In this document: positions 16,448 to 25,900 of the stretch, piece after piece
Layout: every line of letters begins with the position of its first letter
Numbering within the stretch: position 1 is the first letter of the stretch
NCBI GenBank assembly: GCA_017610005.1
Contig: JAFCCU010000004.1
Span: forward strand, 1-64,000
DNA length: 64,000 bases
Direction of reading: 5' to 3'
Origin: Candidatus Woesearchaeota archaeon
GTDB taxonomy: Archaea; Nanobdellota; Nanobdellia; Woesearchaeales; B29-G15
Notes under the pieces: generated by a model
Seen by the model: the letters and a program-made list of their open reading frames with translations, nothing else
Told to the model about the DNA's origin: nothing
Database searches by the model: none
Translations under genes and position numbers: made by a program

Positions 16448-18309
16448 AAGCTTCTAAGCTAACAATGCTCGCAATACTCCTATTCTTAACTATTGGATTT
16501 GCATCTGCCGCCACATTAAAACCTAGTACTAAGTATATTAACATCCAAACAGAATTTGAAGAACTATCAGTTACTCTTGAAAAAACTTCATATGTTGATC
16601 TTATTGCGCATTGTCCTGATTTTGCAAATAGTAGTTGTCCTGCCTGGGAGATTTATAACACAACAATAACTCAGAATAGCTCTCATGTAACTTTTAATGT
16701 ATGGGAAAGGGGGGCTTTTATTGGTATCTCATTACCAAGAATAAATGTAACAAGAAATTTAACTCAAATTAAAGCAATGCTTGAAAATTTAAGAAACATT
16801 ACAATCACTTCATTAGATGAAACGTCTCAAGGATTACTCTTAGAATTTACCCTTCCAATTACTGGAATGCAAAAAATTATGCAAGTAAGTGATGCAGTTA
16901 TCTTAATTGAAGGGTTAAAAAATGAGAGTAATCTAAAGAATGCTCAACGAGTACAGTTGCACAATATTACATATAATTCAGAAATCATTGAGATGAGAAC
17001 TGATGTTGTAGCATTAGAAGTTGAAAACTTTTCTAATGCACAGATAAAAGTTCCTAAGGAAGGGGTTGTAAACACAATAATGAAATGTTCTGACTGGGAC
17101 TTTAATTTGAGTAATTGCGTATCTTGGACTCCAACAACAATTTCATTTACTCAAGATGATGATTTTGTATATTTTAATGTAACAAGTTTTAGTGCCTACG
17201 GGGGAGTTGAACTAACTGTTTTAACAATACAAAGTTATCCTCAAGTAGGAGATATTTGGACTACAAAAGTTATAACAAAAGGAACTGCAAACCTATCAAT
17301 TGTTGGTGTAGAAGGAACAATCTTTGGTGAAGACTTAGTATTTGACAGTTTAAGATGCGAAGATACAACAATAGATGTTATAGAAATTGATAATGGAATC
17401 ATGGTTGAAAATTATACTTGTGATGGAACTACTTACCATAATGTTCAGGTTATTACAAGTGGAAAACACTCGCAACGGATTACCTTTGGAGATATCGTTG
17501 GTTTCTCAAGAAACCTTGCAAATGAAATGCCAGAAATTATTACTGTAGAAGGTAAGTTAACCAACAGCACTGATCAAAACCAAAATGGCACCTTTAACAT
17601 TACATTTAGATTGTATGATGTTGCGACAGACGGAATACCATTATGGATTGAAACTCACGAAGAAGTTCATGTTGAAGACGGAATCTTCTCTCAACGCCTT
17701 GGAAATGAAACTGCGTTAACACTGGATTGGAATACTCAATATTACTTAGAATTAATGATGGAAGGCGATCAAAATATGACTCCAAGGATAAATCTTTCAA
17801 GTACTCCTTATGCAAATTCAGCAGATAGAGCATTTAACTTAAGTTGTACTGATTGTATTGATGAAACTCAGATTGATACTGCAGATGAATTTGTAATTGA
17901 AGGTATCTTGAATATGACTAGTGCAGATATTAGTATGCACAGTAACAGAGTCATTAATTTATCAGATCCTGTCGCGCCACAGGATGCAGCAACAATGGCG
18001 TATGTTGACGCGCAATCAATGGGAGGGTCTGAAAGTGCTGGGTGGAGTAATTCATCTGGGTATGTTTATTTGACAACTTATACTGATGAGGTTAATTTGA
18101 CTTCGCTTTATGTAAACAATTCAAACTCAAGAGTAGGTATTGGCACATATAATCCACAAGCAGAACTTCATGTTGTGGGAAATTTAAATGTGACTAAAAA
18201 TATTACCAGTAGTAGTTATAGAATTGAAGACGCAACAGATTCAATTGTTATCAGTGCAACTGGAAGTAAACCAATTGTGTTAACAACAGATAGAGGTACT
18301 TGGACTTAG
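16444..18309 (+). CDS. Secreted surface/fibre protein with tail-fibre-like C-terminus
   Basis: A 621-residue exported protein with a Sec signal (LTMLAILLFLTIGFASA). The large middle part is beta-rich with many NxS/T sequons. The C-terminal third resembles tail-fibre and trimeric adhesin stalks: INLSDPVAPQDAATMAYVDA, then the repeat unit GWSNSSGYVYLTTYTDEVNL and RVGIGTYNPQAELHVVG. The VGIGTxxPxxxLHV pattern is common in proteins that end in an intramolecular chaperone domain, but none is present here; the protein stops at TTDRGTWT. It is coupled to the AbrB pair upstream and the paralogue downstream. Likely a cell-surface adhesin or appendage subunit. Confidence 0.7.
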   Translation: MKASKLTMLAILLFLTIGFASAATLKPSTKYINIQTEFEELSVTLEKTSYVDLIAHCPDFANSSCPAWEIYNTTITQNSSHVTFNVWERGAFIGISLPRINVTRNLTQIKAMLENLRNITITSLDETSQGLLLEFTLPITGMQKIMQVSDAVILIEGLKNESNLKNAQRVQLHNITYNSEIIEMRTDVVALEVENFSNAQIKVPKEGVVNTIMKCSDWDFNLSNCVSWTPTTISFTQDDDFVYFNVTSFSAYGGVELTVLTIQSYPQVGDIWTTKVITKGTANLSIVGVEGTIFGEDLVFDSLRCEDTTIDVIEIDNGIMVENYTCDGTTYHNVQVITSGKHSQRITFGDIVGFSRNLANEMPEIITVEGKLTNSTDQNQNGTFNITFRLYDVATDGIPLWIETHEEVHVEDGIFSQRLGNETALTLDWNTQYYLELMMEGDQNMTPRINLSSTPYANSADRAFNLSCTDCIDETQIDTADEFVIEGILNMTSADISMHSNRVINLSDPVAPQDAATMAYVDAQSMGGSESAGWSNSSGYVYLTTYTDEVNLTSLYVNNSNSRVGIGTYNPQAELHVVGNLNVTKNITSSSYRIEDATDSIVISATGSKPIVLTTDRGTWT

Positions 18310-18938
18310 GAGGTGAAAGAGATGATATGCAATAAAAAATTTACAGTGGTTTTATTTATCCTATTATCTCTCCTAGCGATAGCCCCATTTGCTTATTCTG
18401 CAACAAGTATACGCCTAAATCCTAGTACGGAATACATCGATATCTTTGGCTACTTGAATATGACAAGTTTTCGGGTTGTTAACATGTCTGATCCAATTGA
18501 TGACCAAGATGCTGCAACAAAAGCTTATGTTGATGCAACATCTGGAGGATCAGAAGGCGCTGGGTGGAGTAATTCATCTGGGTATGTTTATTTGACAACT
18601 TATACAGATGAGGTTAATTTGACTTCGCTTTATGTGAATAACACAAATAATAGAGTGGGGATTATGACAAAAAATCCAACCCAAGCACTCCATGTAGTGG
18701 GGAGTGCCAACTTCACTGGCTCGCTTGAATTATCAACTGGGGCAAATGTTAACGAGTTTTCAGTGGATGACACTCTTGGAGGGGATAGTGATATTGCTGT
18801 GCCAACAGAACAAGCTGTTAAAGCTTATGTTGACGGGAAAATAGCAGGAGGATCAGAAGGCGCTGGGTGGAGTAATTCATCTGGGTATGTTTATTTGACA
18901 ACTTATACAGATGAGGTTAATTTGACTTCGTTGTATGT
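18037..18938 (+). repeat. Three dispersed copies of a 77-base coding repeat
   Basis: A 77-base unit starting gctgggtggagtaattcatc is almost identical at 18037-18113, 18559-18635 and 18862-18938. The first copy is in the upstream fibre gene and the other two in the downstream one. Copies 2 and 3 extend further left (ggaggatcagaaggc). Differences are only a few third-position or single-base changes, so the copies are recent duplications or are kept alike by gene conversion. Each encodes AGWSNSSGYVYLTTYTDEVN plus a few residues. Confidence 0.9.
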
Positions 18939-19218
18939 AAATAATACAAACGGGAACGTAGGGATCGGGACCAAAAATCCCTTATCAAAATTACAGGTTA
19001 TTGGAGATACTAACCTAAATAACACCCTCTACATAGATGCTGTTAATGACCGGGTGAGTATTGGTTTATCCACAGTCGCCTACACATTTGCAATAAGTAA
19101 CGGCACATCAAACATAACCTTTGACCTTGATGCTGCAACACCAACAATTAACACTAGTTCAACAGAAGATTTAATCATCACTGCAGGTACTGGAAACGTG
19201 ATAATTCAGATAGGGTGA
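18322..19218 (+). CDS. Secreted fibre protein, shorter paralogue
   Basis: A 298-residue exported protein. ATG 18322 is chosen over GTG 18313 because a Shine-Dalgarno (TTAGGAGGTG) sits at the correct distance before it. The signal peptide is followed by RLNPSTEYIDI, echoing KPSTKYINIQ of the upstream protein. It then goes straight to the fibre region: VNMSDPIDDQDAATKAYVDA, two copies of the SNSSGYVYLTTYTDEVNL unit, and VGIGTKNPLSKLQVIG. It looks like the upstream protein without the beta-rich middle. The spacing EFSVDDTLGGDSDIAVPTEQ before the second repeat is typical of phage-type fibres. Two hairpins follow the stop. Confidence 0.7.
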   Translation: MICNKKFTVVLFILLSLLAIAPFAYSATSIRLNPSTEYIDIFGYLNMTSFRVVNMSDPIDDQDAATKAYVDATSGGSEGAGWSNSSGYVYLTTYTDEVNLTSLYVNNTNNRVGIMTKNPTQALHVVGSANFTGSLELSTGANVNEFSVDDTLGGDSDIAVPTEQAVKAYVDGKIAGGSEGAGWSNSSGYVYLTTYTDEVNLTSLYVNNTNGNVGIGTKNPLSKLQVIGDTNLNNTLYIDAVNDRVSIGLSTVAYTFAISNGTSNITFDLDAATPTINTSSTEDLIITAGTGNVIIQIG

Positions 19219-19272
19219 CTCAAACAAAGTTTGAGGAATTGAAAATGCCCTAATACTCTCTTAAGGCATTTT
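19219..19272 (+). terminator. Two hairpins after the fibre operon, probable terminator
   Basis: CTCAAAC-aaa-GTTTGAG (19219-19235) starts immediately after the stop codon. It is followed by AAAATGCC...GGCATTTT and then a T-rich run (tattttttctt, then a run of ten T near 19300). Archaeal termination depends mainly on T-runs, so this is a plausible end of the 16123-19218 transcript. Confidence 0.5.
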
Positions 19273-19287
19273 AAATAAGTATTTTTT

Positions 19288-19467
19288 CTTATTTTATAAG
19301 TTTTTTTTTGATTAATATTCTCATTTTATAAGAAGAATTAAGTGTTCCATAGGAAATGGGGGGGTGTTTTCTTACAATATACTCAAAAGTTCCCATTTTA
19401 TGAGAAAATTTATATACTAGTTTTTTGAATATTCATAATAAGAAAAAATAAAATCTTAATTTATAAG
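19288..19467. promoter_or_regulatory. Four related dyads upstream of the HTH-LamG operon
   Basis: CTTATTTTATAAG (19288-19300), CTCATTTTATAAG (19320-19332), CCCATTTTATGAG (19392-19404) and CTTAATTTATAAG (19455-19467) share the pattern ATTTTATAAG, and two are inverted repeats around a 3-base centre. The first two are 32 bases apart. They lie in the 268-base gap before a GTG-started HTH gene, with an origin-box-like site between the second and third. They may be operators for the duplicated-HTH protein just downstream. Confidence 0.5.
19344..19366 (+). promoter_or_regulatory. Isolated origin-recognition-box-like site (ORB5)
   Basis: GTTCCATAGGAAATGGGGGG matches the dyad-plus-G-run layout of archaeal origin recognition boxes and closely resembles the sites upstream of orc1 in this window (CTTTCCACAGGAAATCGAGGGG and others). 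It lies about 11 kb from the probable origin, in the promoter region of the LamG operon. Confidence 0.5.
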
Positions 19468-19486
19468 AAAAAGTCTTACATAGACA

Positions 19487-19942
19487 GTGAATAACCCAAA
19501 TCTAAAAGAGGATGTTGAAACAATTAAACTCCTCTTAGAAAAGCATAATTTAACTGTTGGGGCACTAGATCTAATATTAAATGAAACCTCAATTAACATC
19601 CCCTTATCAATTTTCAAAAAAAAAGCTGGTCCTTTAAGTGTGATTTGCCATTATCTAAAAGACTATAAAAATTTAAAATTAGTAGACATTGCCAAACTTC
19701 TAAACCGAGATCAAAGAACAATTTGGGCGTCTTATAACAAAAGTAGCATAATTAAGTTAAATATTAATTCAAAAATATTTGTTGATGTAAAAATATTTTC
19801 TAATCGCAATAACAGCATAATGGAAAATTTAACATTTTATTTAGTAAATGTTCACAAATTAAGATTAATTGAAATTTCCAAATTAATTAACAGAAGCAAT
19901 AAAACCATTTGGTGTTTTTATAATAGGGCAAAATATGTTTAA
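19487..19942 (+). CDS. Duplicated helix-turn-helix regulator
   Basis: A 151-residue protein from a GTG start, built of two repeats (about 42-86 and 103-147). Each ends in the same motif, LVDIAKLLNRDQRTIWASYNK in the first and LIEISKLINRSNKTIWCFYN in the second. The pattern 'IA.LLNRD..TIW' followed by a Tyr-Asn resembles DnaA-domain-IV or sigma-like HTH recognition helices. One chain could therefore contact two tandem half-sites. Its last 8 bases overlap the LamG gene, so it is co-expressed with it and probably regulates it. The four dyads upstream are natural candidate targets. Confidence 0.65.
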   Translation: MNNPNLKEDVETIKLLLEKHNLTVGALDLILNETSINIPLSIFKKKAGPLSVICHYLKDYKNLKLVDIAKLLNRDQRTIWASYNKSSIIKLNINSKIFVDVKIFSNRNNSIMENLTFYLVNVHKLRLIEISKLINRSNKTIWCFYNRAKYV

Positions 19943-22900
19943 AAAGATATTTGTTTGGATAATTGCAGCTTTAATAATTTTACAAATATCAGTATATGCA
20001 ATTGAATGTGAAATCATTTTGACACTATATGATCCAGAAGATACCCCTGTGGATACTATTTCTTGTTTTTATGAAAGCACAGATGAAGACAAAGAAATAT
20101 CGTGTTCAATGCCTTTTGATAAATGTTTTATGACTGGGCTTTATACCCTTAACACAGATGACACCAGTGACCCGCTATGTACTGGAATTGACGAAACAGA
20201 TGATTTTGCAATATGTGATGTAACCCCCCCCAATATGGTTGGAACTTCACCTGCGCAATTTTCTGTTGCAGTTGAAACAGATGGAGATGGTTCTGTTAAT
20301 GCCTCTTGGAATGTGTATGAAGATGACATGCTCCTGTATTATGCATTTGAAGATAACGATGCAACAGATTGGACTAATGAGTCAAGAGATGGGATTATCA
20401 CTGGAATTGATGAATATTTTGATGGGTATAGGGCTACAGGGCAAGCAGCTTACTTTGATGGAACTGATGATTATATCAATATATCTGATGACCTTGGAGA
20501 TCCAAGCGGAGCAACAATTTCCCTTTGGTTAAATGCTACAAATTGGAATTCTAGAGCATATATTCTAGATGCAAGAAAAGGTGGGAATTGGAATTTTACA
20601 CTAGATGATAACTCCGGTTCTTGCGCAGGTACTGATGGAAATCTATGTTTTGACGGACGGGCGGAAATTGTAAAAACACAATTGAACTGGACCAATAGCA
20701 CATGGATTCATGTAGTTGTAACCTGGGACTCCACCTCAACGATTATGTATGTAGATGGAATAAATCTTACAACAGGCACAGGAGAAGACCCAGATTTCGG
20801 ACCTAGCATAATAATTGGTACAAAATATGACTTAATATCATCAATTGATTGGACTGGATCAATGGATGAAATAATGATTTTTAATAAAACATTAACTAAG
20901 TCTGAGGTAATCAATCTATATCTCTCGGGATTAGTTACCCATAGCCTTCATGTGGCCCCAGATGCTATTGGAAGTGAAGGACCTTACGCCTCGGCGATTG
21001 GTTATATTGAAAAATTTAAAACTAATAATACTTGGGCAGATAATTTTACTGCGACTGGAGAAACAGCAGATGTGTTGTGGAGTGTTTCAGGTGAAGCTGG
21101 TGTTGCAACCGTTTCAACACCAACAGACTACTCTTGCAAACAGCAAAAATATCTTAATATGGAAGGCCATGATGTTTTAATTAAGTATGATGTCAAATTT
21201 GCAGGGGATGCTAAAACTGGAGGAATAAACTACTCTGGAGTTTTTGTAGCTATTAATCCAAATTCTTCTGGGTGGCATGATGATGACTCTGATGTAAACT
21301 TCTCAGGCATTAATAATTCAGGGGAATGGTTTACTGTAAAATTATATATTTTTGGTAATAGATCTGGAAAAGTGACTAGTGCGTTAGATGTAGATCGTAA
21401 AAGTATATTCTTTGAAGAATTGATTAATGTAAGCAGTTTTGCAAATTCCAAAATAGGAATTGTCAGCCCAAAAGATGCTGGAACAATGACCATTGATAAT
21501 TTTGAAGTAATATACCTTGAAGATGGAATATCTTCAATAGATACAAATTCAACTGATATTGATGGCCCCGTTTCACCTACCCTCAAGCCAGTTGGCGCAA
21601 TTGATTTTGGATCAATAGGAATGAGCTGGGATCCTGCAACTGATTCTGGAACTTCATACTATTATTATCTTGTAGGCATTGATAGTTCTGGTAATCCCTC
21701 TAATCTCCTCCAAAATGTGGATTTTGAATCTGCGCTTTTCTCCCCTTGGGAAGGAGATGGTTTAACTCCTGCAGCTACATCTACAGACAACCATTATGGC
21801 AATTATTCTTTAAGTGTCACTACCTCTGGAGTAGGAGAAGGAGTGTATCAATCTGTAGAAGAATTTACATATTACAAGGGAAATAATCTCTACTTTGAAT
21901 GTTTTGTTAGAACTGTATCTGGAACTGGAGACATTCAAATTGGGGCAGATACATTTACTAACCATAATTCTAGTATTGAAGTATCAACTACTTGGCAAAA
22001 AATATCTCATGCAGGAACTGTTGATTCAGGCGCAGGATCACTTAATGCGTATATAAAATCAAATGAAAGTGCAGGAATTTCTTTTTACATTGACAGTTGC
22101 AGTCTCCAGTTTTATGATGTAGCAGATGTTGCCGTAGGCATTAAAGACTATAGATTAAATAGAACTTCAGGAGGTACTCCTGGTACAGTTTATGGGTGGG
22201 GGACAAGCACTAATACTCAAGATACAGGTCTTAATTGTTTTACTCAATATGGGTACACGCTTGAAACTAGAGATGATAAAGGAACGCCAGATGAATCAGG
22301 TTCATCTAACGAAGAATTGGATTATGCGATTACCACAGACGAATGTGAATATTTCAATATAGGGGAGGGATATTGTTTAGATCATAAAACAGAAGATGAC
22401 GATGACGGAGAAGATGATGTTTGTTACACTCGATTAAATGAACCTTGTGTTGAAAAAATCTGCGAAATGCCTGGAAATTCTTCAGGAAATTACTGTTGGT
22501 TTGATGATAATTTAAATGGGCTTGTGGATAGAAGTGATGATTGTCAAAATGTAGCATATAATGATGGATGCAATGTAACATCTTTTAATCATCCCTCTTG
22601 TGATGTAGGAGACTTTGATGATATGACTATTGGAAGCCCGAATGCAGATTGTTGGGCAGGAACCAACTGTTACTACAATGATTCTTATTCTTGCTCAAAT
22701 AATACTGGCTGGTCTTATCAAACAGATTCCACTGATTGCACTGCACCAGATACCACCTGCTGTGTAACTGAAGCAACCAGAACAGAAGGAGATGGTTGCT
22801 CTGACACAGGAGAAACAGGAACAGCTTATGACAGAGACACAACTGAAACAAGATGCGAAGCAACCGATACTGGTTGTACTGAATGGACTTGGACCAATGT

Positions 22901-25900
22901 TTCAGATGCATGCTGTGGGGATGATGAAGGAAGTGATACTTTCTTTGATGTGGGTTATGAAGCAGGCTCATGCGAAGGAGGAGCATGGTCGGATAATCAC
23001 TGCACAGATAGCGCAACAAGTGCAGGTGAAACAAGTGAGGATTATGGTGGGCCTTGGTGTAATGACCGACCTGAATTGAACACTCTTCTTCTAAATGCTA
23101 GTAGTGAGAATAATTACACTGTAGATAACATAACAGTTTATTATACGGTCCGAGAAAATGACACTGATACTTTTTTTCCTATTGTTGATTGGAGAATAGA
23201 TGGAAAAAGCATAGCTGTTTTAAACATGCCATTTGAACGAGACAATCAAAGTGATGGAACAATAAAAGACTTTTCCTCATTTGAAAATAATGGGACTGGA
23301 GTAAATGGGGTTGGTTGGACCCAGTATGGATTTATTGGGGGGGCTATGAATTTTGATGGAATTAATGATTATATCAATGCCACAAACCACAGCTCGTTTA
23401 ATAATACTGATAGTTTAGGGATTATACTTTGGGCAAAACCCACAACTCTCCAATCTTGTGTACTTGTTGCAAAAGAAGGCGCCTACATGTTAAACATAAG
23501 TGCATCAGCACTTAGGGGAGTGATTCATGATGGATCAAAATATCAAAACCTTTCTTATGCAATCTCTTCAAATGAGTGGTATCTTATTGGCCTGTCTTAT
23601 AATCAAAATCAATTAAAACTATATATTAATGGAAGTGAAGCAGCGTCAAAAGCAGTGACTGGCACAATAACTGCTAATCCAAACGAAGTAATCTTAGGCT
23701 CATTAGGGGGTTCCACTCTATTTTTCCCAGGACTTCTTGATGAGGTGCGAATATTCAATAGAAGTCTTACGCCAGAACAAATAACTGCAATCTACAATCA
23801 AGAAAAAAACAGCTATTCAAAGCTTGTATTGGACATGCACTTTGGACAGAATGCCAGCTTTGATTCAGACTTAGATGTAAGAGACTATTCTCAGTATGGC
23901 AACAATGGAACTCTTGGCAGCGGTACCCAAGCGTGGGCACCAATATGGAATGATACAGGCCAGATTGGCGGGAGTTATTATTTTGATGGACTTGTTCATT
24001 ATATTAATATAAGCGACTCTCATAGTTTAGATCCTTCAGCAGTAGTTTCAATCGCAACATGGGTAAAAGATCCTCCTGTAGGTTATGTTGAACCAAAATC
24101 AGGACCCGAGATTATTTCTGCAAGTGTGAACCCTACAAAAGTAAGACCAGGAGATCAAATGGAGATTAAGGCTGAGATTACAGATAAACATGGAATTGAA
24201 AATGTGACTGCTGCCATGGAACATGATAAGGGGAATGATGAACTTCTGCTCACACTAGTAGAAGGCACCCAATTTGATGGCTCCTGGCAAGCCACATGGA
24301 TTGTGCATGATACAGTTGAAAAGGCATACACCACTAAACTCACTGGAGTTAATGTGCTCGGTGAGACTTCATCTGAGAACATCAAATGGTATGATCCCAT
24401 TGGATACGTAAACACGTATGAATTCTCAGATACAACAAACAACAAGGCCTATTACAAAAATGGAACTGCTACAACTCCTTTTGATTATGATGCTGAAGTA
24501 AATGCAGGAAATTACACTGCAATGGAAACAAGTGATAATTCAAGAAGTATTGTGGCTAAGGCTACCCAGGATGGGGGGTATGATACCCAAGTTTACACCT
24601 TCACAATCACTGAGACAATTGCAGATATTTCCAATTTGACCGTGGAATGGGAGGGGTATGGTGAAGACACTGCTTCGTATTATACCAACATTAGCTTCTG
24701 GAACTGGTCAGGAAGTAGTTGGAAAGAAGTGGATAACAATGATTTCACAGCAAGCACAGATGCAATTCTAACTGGGGCCATTACCTCTAGCGTGAGTGAT
24801 TTCATCAACTCAAGTAACAAGATGGTGGCTGTGAGGGTTACTTCAAAAAACGCTCTAGAATCAAGCTCATGCGAGGATGTCTGTCAGGCTGTTTGTTCTT
24901 GTGATTGGACTCCCACTAATTGTTGGACTGGCGGGCCAGCACCAATGTCATGTATGGCCGATGGAGGATCTGAATGTGCTCCAAATTTATGTATTTGCAA
25001 TTGCGCAATGTTTTGTCCCTTCATCTACTCCTGGAACGGCACAGAGTATGAGTATGACACCCAGATAATCTACAATATTAGCTCTAAAAGTCAAGAGACC
25101 CTTCAATACCGCAATCTCACAAAGGCTAGTGCTAACGGGGACGAACTCTGGTTCCAAGTAAGGGAGGAGGAACCTGAAACCTCATACATTGATGAGCTTT
25201 TCATTGAAGTAGAGGATTCAAACGGAGAGGAGGTGGTTGTTACGAAACTCTATCCCTCATTTGCTTCACGAGACCTTTATGAACTCCTAGTGGAGGATGA
25301 GAATTACTTGGTAACTAATTTTGGGGATGTGGTTGATTTACGATTTAGTGGTGTACCTCAACTTCCCCAAGGCTGGGACAGGAAGATAAGAGTAGGGGCA
25401 AGGGGGTACTATGAATTCTACGGAGAGCAAGAAAAACCGTCAATACATGACACAGGCACTCACAACTCACTCAACACAGATTACGTTGAATTGCGAGTTA
25501 ACGCTGACAGATACATTATCACCAACCTTCCGGCTGGTTTGGATCTCCAGATTATAGGAAACTCTACATATAATCTTTCAAGTATTCCAGCAAGCGGAAC
25601 AGCTAATGTGCTTATTAACAAAAGTGGTATTGCCATTGCTAACTTCTCAATGGATTTTACACAAGATATGGACTTTTCAGGAATCACTGCTGACGCCAAT
25701 TCAACCCATTCAGTGATTCACATTGATACTAGCACTCACACATACGTCAATCCCAGCTTCACCCTAAGAATTCCAGTTGTAGATGGCTCCAACATAACCT
25801 ATATCTGTCCGAATGCTCAAACGATTACTGATGTGAATAAGATATGTTCAGGGAAATATTGGGTGACTGGCTTAACTAATATTAGTGGGTATTATCACGT

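Noticed and set aside
16444-19218. Integrated virus or provirus from the tail-fibre-like proteins
   Set aside because: Both proteins have Sec signal peptides and no capsid, terminase or integrase gene is near, so a cell-surface role is more likely.
22354-23079. Antisense and out-of-frame ORFs inside the LamG gene (22354, 22627, 22792, 27055 and others)
   Set aside because: Skewed shadow frames (His/Leu-rich on the complement) created by the Cys- and Asp-rich codons of the sense gene.
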